64,000 bases of DNA from JAWLCA01 sp041687395 (GCA_041687395.1 JAWLCA010000001.1:207575-271574); one strand, 5' to 3'. Shown: positions 52,981-62,864, counted from the first letter of the stretch. Made by a program: numbers and translations. The notes: generated by a model not told the origin, from the sequence alone.

Positions 52981-53649
52981 TCAGCGCGCGACCAGCCGGT
53001 CGGCCAGCGCGGGCAGATCATCATAGTGGCTGAGGAAGGCGTCGGGCGTCAGCGCCTCGACCTCGGCCCGGTTGGGACCGAAGGTGACCAGGGCCACCGG
53101 CACGCCGGCCGCGCGGGCGGTGTCGTGGTCGGTGCGGGTATCGCCCAGCAGGAACGACCGCGCAGGGTCGCCGCCGGCGCGGCGCACGGCTTCCGTGTAG
53201 GGCAGCGGATCGGGCTTGCGCACGGGCAGGGTATCGGCGCCGATCAACGACGCGAAGGGGGCGCGGAACCCCAGCCGGGTCATCAGGGTTTCGGCCAGCG
53301 CCTCGGGCTTGTTGGTGCAGATCGCCAGCCGCCAGCCATCGGCGGCCAGCGCGGCGAGGGCCGCCTCGGCGCCCGGAAAAAGCCGGGTGTGGCGGTCGAT
53401 GCCGGTCTCGTACTCCTCCAGCAGGCGGGGATACCAGCGGTCCACCTCGCCCTCGGCCGCGGCAAGGGCGTGGCGCGACAGGCCGAGTCGCAGCATCGCC
53501 CGGCCGCCGTGGAATGCCGTGGCCGCATCGGCGACCGGGTCCAGCAAATCGCCCGCGCCCATCGCCCGGAAGCAGGCGTTGGCGGCGGCTATCAGGTCGG
53601 CGCTGGTATCGGCAAGCGTGCCATCGAGGTCGAAGACAGCGGTGCGCAT
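52981..53649 (-). CDS. gph: HAD-type phosphoglycolate phosphatase
   Basis: 222 residues. HAD motif I DLDGTLADTSAD (nucleophile Asp6, acid Asp8 approx), motif II in ICTNKPEAL, motif III/IV in KPDPLPY and GDTRTDHDTA. Fits the Gph group that dephosphorylates 2-phosphoglycolate. ATG 53649 is the first Met of the HAD fold. It converges with lolD with no gap and diverges from glmU (122 bp). Confidence 0.9.
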   Translation of the reverse strand: MRTAVFDLDGTLADTSADLIAAANACFRAMGAGDLLDPVADAATAFHGGRAMLRLGLSRHALAAAEGEVDRWYPRLLEEYETGIDRHTRLFPGAEAALAALAADGWRLAICTNKPEALAETLMTRLGFRAPFASLIGADTLPVRKPDPLPYTEAVRRAGGDPARSFLLGDTRTDHDTARAAGVPVALVTFGPNRAEVEALTPDAFLSHYDDLPALADRLVAR

Positions 53650-53771
53650 CGGGATCCTTTCGACTGCGGCGGGGGCGATGTAATGCTGCGTAAGGTTTCG
53701 TGATGCAGGCTGCCCTTGCCCGGCCGGGGGCAACAGGTAGAACGGGCATGGGCAGAAGAAAAGAGCAGACC

Positions 53772-55124
53772 ATGACGCTTTCGCTGATCGTGCTGGCCGC
53801 AGGGCAGGGCACCCGGATGAATTCAGACCGGCCCAAGGTGCTGCACCAGATCGGCGGCGCGCCGCTGGTGGCGCATGCGCTGGGGGCGGGACTGGCGCTG
53901 GAGCCGGAGCGGATCGTGGTCGTTACCGGCCCGGATGGTGCGGGTGTAGCCGCGGCCGCGAAGGCAGTGGACGACCGGGTGAAGATCGTCGAGCAGGCCG
54001 AGCGGCTGGGCACGGCCCATGCGGTGGCGCAGGCGGCGGATGCGCTGGCCGGGACAGAGGGCGATGCGATCGTGCTTTACGGCGACACGCCCTTCATCCG
54101 GCCCGAGACGCTGCAGGCGATGCGCGAGGCGCGTGCGGCCAATGCGGTCGTGGTGCTGGGGTTCGAGGCCGCCGATCCGGGGCGCTATGGCCGGCTCGTG
54201 ATGGCGGGCGATGCGCTGGACCGGATTGTCGAATGGAAGGATGCGACCGAGGCCGAGCGCGCGATCCGGCTGTGCAACAGCGGAGTGGTTTGTGCCGACG
54301 TAGGCCTGCTGATGGATCTGGTCGGCGCCGTGGGCAACGACAATGCCGCGGGCGAATACTACCTGACCGACATCGTCGCGCTGGCGCGGGCGCGCGGCCT
54401 ATCTGCGGGTGTGGTGACCTGCGACGAGGCCGAGACGCTTGGCATCAATACCCGTGCGGAATTCGCCGCCGCCGAGGCGCGGTTTCAGGCCCGCGCCCGG
54501 GCCGAGGCGATGGAGAACGGTGTGACGCTGACAGCGCCAGAGACGGTGATCTTTGCCCATGACACGGTGATCGGGCGCGATGCGGTGGTGGGGCCGAACG
54601 TGGTCTTCGGCCCCGGCGTGACAGTGGAGTCTGGCGCCGAGATCAAGGCATTCTGCCATCTGGAGGGGTGCCATGTGTCGGAGGGTGCCGTCGTCGGCCC
54701 CTTTGCCCGCCTGCGTCCCGGTGCGGAACTGGGCGGCGGCGTGCGCGTGGGCAACTTCGTCGAGGTGAAGAACGCCGTTCTGGACGAGGGCGCGAAGGTC
54801 AACCACCTCAGCTACATCGGCGACGCCCATGTGGGCGAGGGCGCGAACATCGGCGCGGGCACGGTCACCTGCAATTACGACGGCGTGTCGAAGCACCGGA
54901 CCGAGATCGGCGCGCGAGCCTTCATCGGGTCGGACACGATGCTGGTCGCCCCGGTACGGGTAGGGGCGGATGCGATGACAGCCTCGGGGTCGGTGATCAC
55001 GGCAGACGTGCCCGACGGCGCCTTGGCGGTGGCCCGCGCGCGGCAGCAGAACAAGCCCGGGCTGGCGGTGAAACTGTTTGAAAAGATGAGAGCGCTGCGA
55101 GACCAGCAGCGCGCGAAAGGGTAG
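53772..55124 (+). CDS. glmU: Bifunctional GlcN-1-P acetyltransferase / UDP-GlcNAc pyrophosphorylase
   Basis: Makes UDP-GlcNAc for peptidoglycan and LPS. 450 residues. N-terminal nucleotidyltransferase: LAAGQGTRMNSDRPKVLHQIGG. C-terminal left-handed beta-helix of hexapeptide repeats, with the acetyltransferase His/Asn region ANIGAGTVTCNYDG and the tail VRARQQNKPG. ATG 53772 gives MTLSLIVLAAG. Upstream in-frame residues have no similarity. glmS starts three bases after its stop. Confidence 0.97.
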   Translation: MTLSLIVLAAGQGTRMNSDRPKVLHQIGGAPLVAHALGAGLALEPERIVVVTGPDGAGVAAAAKAVDDRVKIVEQAERLGTAHAVAQAADALAGTEGDAIVLYGDTPFIRPETLQAMREARAANAVVVLGFEAADPGRYGRLVMAGDALDRIVEWKDATEAERAIRLCNSGVVCADVGLLMDLVGAVGNDNAAGEYYLTDIVALARARGLSAGVVTCDEAETLGINTRAEFAAAEARFQARARAEAMENGVTLTAPETVIFAHDTVIGRDAVVGPNVVFGPGVTVESGAEIKAFCHLEGCHVSEGAVVGPFARLRPGAELGGGVRVGNFVEVKNAVLDEGAKVNHLSYIGDAHVGEGANIGAGTVTCNYDGVSKHRTEIGARAFIGSDTMLVAPVRVGADAMTASGSVITADVPDGALAVARARQQNKPGLAVKLFEKMRALRDQQRAKG

Positions 55125-55126
55125 CC

Positions 55127-56947
55127 ATGTGCGGGATTATCGGGGTTCTGGGGAATCATGAGGCAGCGCCGCTGCTGGTCGAGGCGCTGAAACGCCTGGA
55201 ATATCGCGGCTATGACAGCGCGGGCATCGCCACCGTGCATGAGGGCCGGCTGGACCGGCGGCGCGCGGTTGGAAAGCTGGCGAACCTTTCGGATCTTCTG
55301 GTGCATGAACCATTGGCTGGAAAGGCCGGGATCGGCCACACGCGCTGGGCAACCCATGGCGCGCCCACGGTGACCAATGCCCATCCCCATCAGGCCGGAC
55401 GCGTGGCCGTGGTGCACAACGGCATCATCGAGAATTTCCGTGACCTGCGGGCCGAACTGTCCGCCGCAGGCATCCCCTGCGCCACCGAAACCGATACCGA
55501 GGTCGTGGCGCTGCTGGCTGCGTGCTACCTTGACGAGGGCATGCCCCCGCGCGAAGCCGCGGCGGCAACGCTGGCCCGGCTGCACGGGGCTTTTGCTTTG
55601 CTGTTCTTGTTCGACGGCGAGGACGACCTGATGATCGCCGCCCGCAAGGGCAGCCCGCTGGCCATCGGCCACGGCGATGGCGAGATGTTCGTGGGCTCCG
55701 ACGCCATCGCACTTGCGCCGATGACCGACCGGATCACCTATCTGGATGAAGGCGACTGGGCGGTCGTCACCCGCGCAGGTGCAGAGATCTTCGATGCGGC
55801 CGGGCGGCGGGCGAACCGCGACATGACCACGATCCAGCTCGATTCGGCCCGCGTGGAAAAGGGCGGGCACAAGCATTTCATGGCCAAGGAGATCGCCGAG
55901 CAGCCGTCCGTGATAGGCGATGCGATCGCCCACTACCTGCCCGGGGACAGCACGACCATCGCACTGCCTGAGGCGCTGGATTTCCGCGATTGCGAGCGGC
56001 TGACAATGGTGGCCTGCGGCACGGCAAACTATGCCTGCATGGTGGCGAAATACTGGTTCGAGCAGCTTGCCGGGCTGCCGGTCGAGGTCGATATCGCCAG
56101 CGAGTTCCGCTATCGCGAGCCGCCGCTTTCGGAAAAGGGCTGGGCGGTGTTCGTCAGCCAGTCCGGAGAGACGGCCGATACGCTGGCCGCCCTGCGCCAT
56201 GTGCAGGGGCAGGTCGGCAAGGTGGTATCGGTGGTCAATGTGCCGACCTCCTCCATCGCGCGGGAAAGCGATGTGGCGCTACCGATCCTGGCCGGGGTGG
56301 AGATCGGTGTTGCCTCCACCAAGGCGTTCACCTGCCAGTTGACGGTGCTCTTGCTGATGGCGCTGAAGGCCGCGTCGGATCGTGGGCGGATGGATGATGC
56401 GACGCTCGCGGTGCGCCTGACCGCGTTGCGTAATTTGCCGGGATTGATGAACCATGCGCTGGGGCTGTCGTCGGACATTGCGGCCCTGGCCACCACCTTG
56501 GCCGAGGCGCAGGACGTCCTGTTTCTGGGGCGTGGCCCGATGTATCCGCTGGCGCTGGAGGGCGCGCTGAAGCTGAAGGAGATCAGCTATATTCACGCCG
56601 AGGGCTACGCGTCGGGCGAGTTGAAGCACGGTCCGATCGCGCTGATCGACCGCGCCGTGCCCGTGGTGGTCATGGCACCGCGCGACGCCTTGTTCGACAA
56701 GACCGTATCGAACATGCAGGAGGTGATGGCGCGGGGTGGGCAGGTCCTGCTGGTCTCGGATTCGGCCGGTGTGGCCGAGGCGGGAGAAGGGGTCTGGCGC
56801 AGCCTGACGCTGCCGCAGGTCGACCCTCTGTTTGCGCCGATCCTTTATGCGCTGCCGGCACAGATGCTGGCCTATCATACGGCGGTGGCCAAGGGCACGG
56901 ATGTGGACCAGCCGCGCAACCTGGCGAAATCGGTGACGGTGGAGTGA
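55127..56947 (+). CDS. glmS: Glutamine--fructose-6-phosphate aminotransferase (isomerizing)
   Basis: Forms glucosamine-6-phosphate. 606 residues. Catalytic Cys2 in MCGIIGVLGN after Met removal, glutaminase domain (1-240, with GHTRWATHGAP), two SIS domains (about 280-420 and 450-600) with SQSGETADTLAAL and SEYRY-like SEFRYREPP. Ends LAKSVTVE, the usual GlmS tail. Same operon as glmU. No glmS ribozyme is expected and none is seen. Confidence 0.97.
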   Translation: MCGIIGVLGNHEAAPLLVEALKRLEYRGYDSAGIATVHEGRLDRRRAVGKLANLSDLLVHEPLAGKAGIGHTRWATHGAPTVTNAHPHQAGRVAVVHNGIIENFRDLRAELSAAGIPCATETDTEVVALLAACYLDEGMPPREAAAATLARLHGAFALLFLFDGEDDLMIAARKGSPLAIGHGDGEMFVGSDAIALAPMTDRITYLDEGDWAVVTRAGAEIFDAAGRRANRDMTTIQLDSARVEKGGHKHFMAKEIAEQPSVIGDAIAHYLPGDSTTIALPEALDFRDCERLTMVACGTANYACMVAKYWFEQLAGLPVEVDIASEFRYREPPLSEKGWAVFVSQSGETADTLAALRHVQGQVGKVVSVVNVPTSSIARESDVALPILAGVEIGVASTKAFTCQLTVLLLMALKAASDRGRMDDATLAVRLTALRNLPGLMNHALGLSSDIAALATTLAEAQDVLFLGRGPMYPLALEGALKLKEISYIHAEGYASGELKHGPIALIDRAVPVVVMAPRDALFDKTVSNMQEVMARGGQVLLVSDSAGVAEAGEGVWRSLTLPQVDPLFAPILYALPAQMLAYHTAVAKGTDVDQPRNLAKSVTVE

Positions 56948-57630
56948 CGCCGGACCAGGCGATCGCTGCCCTGCAGGCGCGGGGAGATTCGGTGAAGGCC
57001 GCGCAGATGGCTGCCTATCACAAGGTTCCGCGCACCTATCTGGGCGTGGCGGTGCCGCAGATCACCGAGCTGACGAAGGCGTGGCGGGCCGAACTGGATG
57101 TGACGGGCCGCGCCGCACTGGCCCGCGCGTTGTGGGACAGCGACATCCATGAAGCGATGATCGCGGCCGCGGCGTTGCTTACGCAGGCTCGGATCCGCGA
57201 CGACGGGCCGGTCTGGCTGCTGATCCGAGAGTGGGCGGAGCGGTTCGATGCCTGGGCGGTGGCGGATCACGCCAGCATCGCGGGGCAGAAGCGGCTGGTG
57301 GCCGATCCTGCGCGTCTTGCTGATGTTGCGGAGTGGACGACACATCAGAACATCTGGACCCGGCGCGCGGCGCTGGTGATGGCGTTGCCCTGGGCCAAGA
57401 TGAACCACCCCAAACCCCGCGATCTGGAGATACGGGAAACCGTCCTGGGTTGGGCCGCCAGCTACGTCGATGACCGCGACTGGTTCATCCAGAAGGCGGT
57501 GGCATGGTGGCTGCGCGACCTGTCGAAGCATGACGCCGACCGCACCCGCGCTTTCCTGGCGGACCACGGCGCGCGGATGAAACCCTTTGCCCGACGCGAG
57601 GCCGCGCGGCACCTGTCCGATCGGGGTTGA
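56944..57630 (+). CDS. AlkD-like DNA alkylation repair protein
   Basis: 228 residues of HEAT-like helical repeats. Family features are MAAYHKVPRTYLGVAVPQI (about 22-40), LWDSDIHEAMIAAAALL, WAVADHAS, and the ending DWFIQKAVAWWLRDLSKHD, with the catalytic-type Trp/Asp. AlkD enzymes excise alkylated bases without base flipping. A GTG at 56944 overlaps the glmS stop (GTGA), giving coupling to glmS. Convergent with parE. Confidence 0.9.
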   Translation: MTPDQAIAALQARGDSVKAAQMAAYHKVPRTYLGVAVPQITELTKAWRAELDVTGRAALARALWDSDIHEAMIAAAALLTQARIRDDGPVWLLIREWAERFDAWAVADHASIAGQKRLVADPARLADVAEWTTHQNIWTRRAALVMALPWAKMNHPKPRDLEIRETVLGWAASYVDDRDWFIQKAVAWWLRDLSKHDADRTRAFLADHGARMKPFARREAARHLSDRG

Positions 57631-57636
57631 ACCTGA

Positions 57637-59592
57637 TCAGACGTCCAGTTCCTCGACAAAACGGGCGTTTTCCTGAATGAACTGGAAGCGCAGTTCCGGT
57701 TTCTTGCCCATCAATCGTTCCACCAGATCGCCCGTTTCGCCGGGCGCGTCCTCGTCCACGCTGACGCGGATCAGCTTGCGCGTGGCCGGGTCCATCGTGG
57801 TTTCCTTCAGGTCCTTCGCGTCCATCTCGCCCAGGCCCTTGAAGCGGCTGACGTCGATCTTGCCGCGCCCACCCAGGCCCTTTTGCAGCCATGTCTCCTT
57901 TTCAGCCTCGTCCAGGGCGTAGATCCGGTGCGCGCCCTGGGTCAGGCGGAACAGCGGCGGGCAAGCAAGGTAAAGGTGCCCCTTGTCGATCAGCGGGCGC
58001 ATCTGGGTGAAAAAGAACGTCATCAGAAGCGCCGCGATATGCGCCCCGTCCACGTCAGCGTCGGTCATGATGATGATCTTGTCGTAGCGCAGATCATCGA
58101 TGCGGAACTTGGTGCCCATGCCGGTGCCGAGCGCCTGGCACAGGTCGTTGATTTCGGCGTTTTGGCCCATCTTGGCGCTGGCCGCGCCCAGCACGTTCAG
58201 GATCTTGCCGCGAAGGGGTAGCAGCGCCTGGGTCTTCCGCTCGCGCGCCATCTTGGCCGACCCGCCCGCGCTGTCGCCCTCCACGATGAACAGTTCCGTC
58301 CCGTCGCGGTTGCTGGCGCTGCAATCGACCAGCTTGCCGGGCAGGCGCAGTTTCTTGGTCGCAGTCTTGCGCGCGGTTTCCTTTTCCTGCCGACGGCGCT
58401 GCCGTTCCTCGGCCCGCAGGACAAGGTAATCGAGGATCGCGCCCGCCGATTTCGGATCGCTGGCCAGCCAGTTGTCAAAATGGTCGCGGACCGAGCCTTC
58501 GACCATGCGCGCGGCCTCGGTCGTGGCCAGGCGGTCCTTGGTCTGGCCGACGAATTCGGGCTCGGAAATGAAGCAGGACACCAGCGCGCAGCCCCCCGCC
58601 ATCAGATCCTCGCGGCTGATCTGGTCCGCCTTGCGGTTCTTCGCCAACTCTCCATAGGCGCGGATCCCTTTCAGGATCGCCGCCCAGAAGCCCGCCTCAT
58701 GCGTGCCGCCCTCGGGCGTTGGTACGGTGTTGCAGTAGGACTGGATGAACCCGTCGCGCGCGGGCGTCCAGTTGATCGCCCATTCCACCGATCCGGGCAC
58801 GCCGAACTTGTCGCGGAATTCCACGCGTCCGGCAAAGGGCCGTTCTGAATAGGTGGCATGACCGGTGAGTTGCTCGCCAAGGTAATCGGCAAGGCCGCCG
58901 GGAAAGTGGAATGTCGCCTCCATCGGCGTGTCGCCGTCGGGGATGGCAGATTTCCATCGGATCTCCACCCCTGAGAAAAGATAGGCCTTGGATCGTACCA
59001 TCCGCATCATCCGCGCGGGCTTGAACCGATGGTGGCCAAAAATCTCTTCGTCGGCGTGGAAGATGACCGTGGTGCCCCGTCGGTTGGGCGCAGGGCCGAC
59101 CTTTTGCAACGGGCCCTGCGGCACGCCGCGGCTGAATTCCTGCACGTACAACTCGCGGTTGCGCGCCACTTCGACCCGCATGTGATCCGACAGCGCGTTC
59201 ACCACAGATGCGCCCACCCCGTGCAACCCGCCCGAGGTCTGGTAGGACTTGCCCGAGAATTTTCCGCCCGCATGCAGGGTACAAAGGATCACCTCCAGCG
59301 CGGATTTGCCGGGAAACTTCGGGTGCGGATCGACCGGAATGCCACGGCCGTTGTCGCGGATGGTTACGGAATAATCGGCGTGTAATTCCACCTCGATCCG
59401 CGTGGCGTGGCCCGCGACGGCCTCGTCCATGGAGTTGTCCAGCACTTCTGCCACCAGATGGTGCAGCGCGCGTTCGTCGGTGCCGCCGATGTACATGCCG
59501 GGGCGCTTGCGGACAGGCTCCAGCCCCTCAAGTACCTCGATGGATGAGGCATCGTAGACGGCGCTGGCGCCGGTAAGCAGATCGTTTGCCAA
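57637..59592 (-). CDS. parE: DNA topoisomerase IV subunit B
   Basis: ATPase subunit of the decatenating topoisomerase. About 651 residues. GHKL ATP site: EVLDNSMDEAVAG, DNGRGIPV and GGLHGVGAS. TOPRIM: VEGDSAGGSA, with the DxD pair in MTDADVDGAH. The start is probably TTG at 59590-59592 (MANDLLTG after initiation), since no ATG lies nearby and upstream in-frame sequence is antisense to the next gene. Convergent with the AlkD-like gene. Confidence 0.92.
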   Translation of the reverse strand: MANDLLTGASAVYDASSIEVLEGLEPVRKRPGMYIGGTDERALHHLVAEVLDNSMDEAVAGHATRIEVELHADYSVTIRDNGRGIPVDPHPKFPGKSALEVILCTLHAGGKFSGKSYQTSGGLHGVGASVVNALSDHMRVEVARNRELYVQEFSRGVPQGPLQKVGPAPNRRGTTVIFHADEEIFGHHRFKPARMMRMVRSKAYLFSGVEIRWKSAIPDGDTPMEATFHFPGGLADYLGEQLTGHATYSERPFAGRVEFRDKFGVPGSVEWAINWTPARDGFIQSYCNTVPTPEGGTHEAGFWAAILKGIRAYGELAKNRKADQISREDLMAGGCALVSCFISEPEFVGQTKDRLATTEAARMVEGSVRDHFDNWLASDPKSAGAILDYLVLRAEERQRRRQEKETARKTATKKLRLPGKLVDCSASNRDGTELFIVEGDSAGGSAKMARERKTQALLPLRGKILNVLGAASAKMGQNAEINDLCQALGTGMGTKFRIDDLRYDKIIIMTDADVDGAHIAALLMTFFFTQMRPLIDKGHLYLACPPLFRLTQGAHRIYALDEAEKETWLQKGLGGRGKIDVSRFKGLGEMDAKDLKETTMDPATRKLIRVSVDEDAPGETGDLVERLMGKKPELRFQFIQENARFVEELDV

Positions 59593-59742
59593 GGGATGCT
59601 CGTGCTCGTTTGTTTGTTGACCTGGATTAAAGCAGGAAAGCGGGGGGTGGGGCAACCGCCATCGGCGTCGGCGGGTCGCTGCCGCGGGTGGTGTGGCGCG
59701 CGCGCCTGTGACTGGCCTTTGGGAACGTCGGGCGATAAGCAG

Positions 59743-60414
59743 ATGCGCATGAAGCGTGGTCTGTGCACTGTGGCGGCGGGGATATTGGCGGGCGGTCAGG
59801 TGGCCGCCCATCCGCACGTCTTCGTCGATACCGGGTTGCAGGTAATCTTCGACGACGCGGGGCAGGCGAGCGCCGTTCGCGTGGTCTGGGTCTATGACGA
59901 ACTCTACTCGATGTTCGTGCTCGATGATCTGGGGCTGGATCAGGAATTCACGGGCATGTTGACCGACGAGGAGCGGGCAAAGCTCACCGGCTTCGACATG
60001 AACTGGATCGAAGGGTACGACGGCGATGTCTACGCGCTGGCGGGCGAGGTGCCGGTCGGCCTGTCGGCGCCATCGGACTGGACGGCGGAGCTGCGCGAGG
60101 GGCGGATCATCACCACCCACCTGCGCAGCCTCGACGCCCCCGTTGCGCCGCAGGACGGCGCGCCGCTGATCTTTCAGGTCTACGATCCGAGCTACTACAC
60201 CGCCTATCACATCGCGCTCGATCCGGTCCTTGAAGGGCGTTCGGATTGCGAGGCCCGCATTTTCGAGCCCGACCGCACCGCGGCCAGCGAGATCCTCGAG
60301 TCTGCGCTGGCCGAATTGCTGGCCACGGCCGAACAATACCCCGAGGACGAATTCCCCGCTGTGGGCGCCGCCTTTGCCGAGGAGGTGCGGCTGACATGCC
60401 CGCCCGCGTCCTGA
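59743..60414 (+). CDS. DUF1007 exported protein of nickel/cobalt efflux pair
   Basis: 223 residues. A signal peptide at 1-22 (AGGQVAA-HPHVFVD) leads directly into the family start HPHVFVDTGLQVIF, where the first His may bind metal. WVYDELYSM and YDPSYYTAY are family-typical. DUF1007 proteins accompany RcnA/NicO-type permeases and are thought to help periplasmic metal handling. The end overlaps the permease start by 19 bases. ATG 59743 or 59749. Confidence 0.88.
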   Translation: MRMKRGLCTVAAGILAGGQVAAHPHVFVDTGLQVIFDDAGQASAVRVVWVYDELYSMFVLDDLGLDQEFTGMLTDEERAKLTGFDMNWIEGYDGDVYALAGEVPVGLSAPSDWTAELREGRIITTHLRSLDAPVAPQDGAPLIFQVYDPSYYTAYHIALDPVLEGRSDCEARIFEPDRTAASEILESALAELLATAEQYPEDEFPAVGAAFAEEVRLTCPPAS

Positions 60415-61313
60415 CGCTGGTGGGGGTTGCGGTGGCCCTTGGGATGTCGGCGCTGTGGTTCACGGGTGGGCTTGATGACCTCGCCCGTTGGGCTGCCGCG
60501 CGCCAGCGCGAGGTTCAGAACGCGATGGCCGGCGCGCTGCGGGCGCTGCGCGCGGCTGAGCCGGGTGCGCTTCTGGCGCTGATGGCGGTCGCCTTTACCT
60601 ATGGCTTTGCCCACGCCGCCGGGCCGGGCCACGGCAAGGTGGTGATCGGCGGGTACGGCATGGCGCGCCGGGTGCCAATCCTGCGGCTTTCCGCCATCGC
60701 GCTGGTGTCCAGTCTGGCGCAGGCAACCACTGCTATCGCGCTGGTCTATGGCGGTGTCTTCTTGCTGAACTTGTCGCGCGAACATGTCGTCGCCCTGGCC
60801 GAAGTGCAGTTGGCCTTCGTCGGACATGTCCTGATCGGACTGATCGGGCTATGGCTGGTCTGGCGGGGCCTTCGTGGGCTGATGCGCCAACGCGCGCCGT
60901 GTGCCGTTGTGACCGCTGGTGGTCGCCATCACAATCGCGACGATATCTGTGACCATTGCGGCCATCGCCATGCCCCCTCCATCGATGAGGTTGCGGCCAT
61001 GACGAACTGGCGCGAGGCGGCGGCCATCGTCGCCGGGATCGCGGCGCGCCCCTGCACCGGGGCGCTGTTCCTTCTGGTCCTGACCTGGCGCATGGGGCTG
61101 GAGGCAGCCGGGATCGCGGGGGTCTACGTCATGGGCCTGGGTACGGCGGCGGTGACGGTGGCGGTTGCGACAGCATCGGTTCTGGTGCGCGAAGGGGCCC
61201 TGGGCACGGCGGGTCGGCTGGTAGGGCTGCGCGCGGCGCTTCCGGTGCTGGAACTGGCGGCCGGCGCGGTGATCGCCTTCATCGCATTCCAGTTGGCGAT
61301 ACGCACGCTCTGA
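60396..61313 (+). CDS. NicO/RcnA-type nickel/cobalt efflux permease
   Basis: 305 residues with about six helices. Conserved GYGFAHAAGPGHGKVV-type segment (YGFAHAAGPGHGK) near 70, a cytosolic or loop His/Cys-rich stretch RHHNRDDICDHCGHRHAP (about 177-194) and a second-half motif ARPCTGALFLLV. Such permeases export Ni or Co. Overlaps DUF1007. ATG 60396 chosen as the start of the signal-anchor-like helix. Confidence 0.9.
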   Translation: MPARVLTLVGVAVALGMSALWFTGGLDDLARWAAARQREVQNAMAGALRALRAAEPGALLALMAVAFTYGFAHAAGPGHGKVVIGGYGMARRVPILRLSAIALVSSLAQATTAIALVYGGVFLLNLSREHVVALAEVQLAFVGHVLIGLIGLWLVWRGLRGLMRQRAPCAVVTAGGRHHNRDDICDHCGHRHAPSIDEVAAMTNWREAAAIVAGIAARPCTGALFLLVLTWRMGLEAAGIAGVYVMGLGTAAVTVAVATASVLVREGALGTAGRLVGLRAALPVLELAAGAVIAFIAFQLAIRTL

Positions 61314-61356
61314 CGGTGCTTGCCGGGTCTGACCGGCTGGGCTAAGCCGGCCCGTC

Positions 61357-62709
61357 ATGTCGGAGACCCTGACATATCGCCAGCACGTTCGTGCGACGCT
61401 GGTACTTGGCCTGCCGCTGGTCGGCAGCCACATGGCGCAATTCGCGTTGCACCTTGTCGATACGGTGATGCTGGGCTGGTATTCGGTGGAGGCGCTGGCG
61501 GCGGTGGCGCTTGGGGCGAGCGCGTTCTTCACTGTATTCATCCTCGGCTCCGGCTTCGCGCTGGCGGTGATGCCGATGGTGGCCAGCGCCGTTGCTGCCG
61601 GTGAGACGGTAGAGGTGCGGCGCGCGACGCGCATGGGACTGTGGCTGTCGGTGCTGTTCGGTGTCGCTGTTTTCCCGGCCTTCTGGTGGTCGGGGCCGAT
61701 CCTTCTGGCGCTGGGGCAAGTGCCCGAGATCGCGCAACTGGGGGAAGATTACCTGCGCATTGCCGGGCTGGGGATGGTGCCGGCGCTGCTGGTTATGGTG
61801 CTGAAAAGCTATCTGGCGGCTCTGGAGCGGACGCAGGTGGTGCTGTGGACCACGGTGGCCGCCGTGGGTCTGAACGTGGTGGTCAACTGGGCCTTGATCT
61901 TCGGCAACTGGGGCATGCCCGAATTGGGTGTGCAAGGCGCGGCCGTGGCATCTGTTGTGGTGCAGACGGTCACCCTTATGGTGCTGGCCGTCTATGCCGG
62001 GCTTCTGCCCTCTCTGCGGGAACATTACCTGTTTACAAGGCTTTGGCGGCCGGACTGGATGGCGTTCGGGCAGGTATTTCGGTTGGGCTGGCCGATCGGG
62101 CTGACCGGCTTGGCGGAGAGCGGGTTGTTCGCGGCGTCGGTGGTGATGATGGGGTGGATCGGAACGCAGGAGCTGGCGGCGCATGGGATCGCCATCGAGA
62201 TCTCGGCGATGGCCTTCATGGTGCATCTGGGGCTGTCCAATGCCGCGACGGTGCGGGCTGGGCGAGCTTCGGGGCGCAACGACATGATCGGATTGAGAAA
62301 AGGCGCCGTGGCGGCGATCAGCCTTTCGACCGGGTTCGGGGTGGTGACCATCGCCGTCTTCCTGCTCCTGCCGGAGGTTCTGATTGGGGCCTTCCTGTCT
62401 CCGGATGATCCGCAACGCCTGGATATCATTGCGATTGGTGTGGGGTTTCTGGCGGTGGCGGCGCTGTTCCAGTTTGCCGATGCAGCGCAGGTGATGGCGC
62501 TGGGCCTGCTGCGCGGCGTGCAGGACACGAAACTGCCGATGCTCATCGCGTCGGTCAGTTACTGGATCATCGGGATACCGGCGAGCTATCTGCTGGGAAT
62601 CCATATGAAATTGGGCGGTGCGGGGATATGGGCCGGGCTGGTTCTGGGGCTGGTCTGCGCCGGCGTGGCGCTGATGTGGCGATTCTGGACCGGGCCGGCA
62701 CGGGGCTGA
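61357..62709 (+). CDS. MATE-family multidrug efflux transporter
   Basis: 450 residues, 12 helices in two MATE repeats. First repeat LPLVGSHMAQFALHLVDTVMLGWY, linker with LAAVALGASAFF, second repeat starting GWPIGLTGLAESGLFAASVVMMGWIG and MAFMVHLGLSNAATVRAGRASG. NorM/DinF-like exporter driven by Na+ or H+. Substrate unknown. ATG 61357 is 44 bp after the NicO-type gene. The composite element begins 15 bp after its stop. Confidence 0.93.
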   Translation: MSETLTYRQHVRATLVLGLPLVGSHMAQFALHLVDTVMLGWYSVEALAAVALGASAFFTVFILGSGFALAVMPMVASAVAAGETVEVRRATRMGLWLSVLFGVAVFPAFWWSGPILLALGQVPEIAQLGEDYLRIAGLGMVPALLVMVLKSYLAALERTQVVLWTTVAAVGLNVVVNWALIFGNWGMPELGVQGAAVASVVVQTVTLMVLAVYAGLLPSLREHYLFTRLWRPDWMAFGQVFRLGWPIGLTGLAESGLFAASVVMMGWIGTQELAAHGIAIEISAMAFMVHLGLSNAATVRAGRASGRNDMIGLRKGAVAAISLSTGFGVVTIAVFLLLPEVLIGAFLSPDDPQRLDIIAIGVGFLAVAALFQFADAAQVMALGLLRGVQDTKLPMLIASVSYWIIGIPASYLLGIHMKLGGAGIWAGLVLGLVCAGVALMWRFWTGPARG

Positions 62710-62724
62710 TCCGCCGCAGAATCC

Positions 62725-62864
62725 AACGTATGCTTTACATATGTTTTGCGTGCATCTCACGTGCATACGTCGATGCGCACCCTGGCGGGATTACGCTGCC
62801 AGATAAGATGACTACGCAGAATAGGCTCACTATAGCATATTCGCTATATAGCAAATTCGCTATG
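62725..62864 (+). repeat. Composite regulatory-like element, copy 2
   Basis: Five hexamers at exact 11-bp spacing (starts 62727, 62738, 62749, 62760, 62771; CGTATG, CATATG, CGTGCA, CGTGCA, CGATGC), a 51-bp spacer, then two AGC-N6-GCT dyads (62834-62845 and 62850-62861). The first AGC lies 109 bases from the element start, against 110 in copy 1. TATGAT (62861-62866), a possible -10 box, overlaps the second dyad, so the dyads may be an operator for the next gene. Confidence 0.75.

Noticed and set aside
55060..55126. glmS ribozyme upstream of glmS
   Set aside because: glmS starts three bases after glmU, leaving no room, and glmS ribozymes are a Gram-positive feature.
59593..60336. Long N-terminal extension of parE
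   Set aside because: The frame is open, but it is antisense to the DUF1007 gene with a signal peptide, and the ParE family begins near the TTG at 59592.
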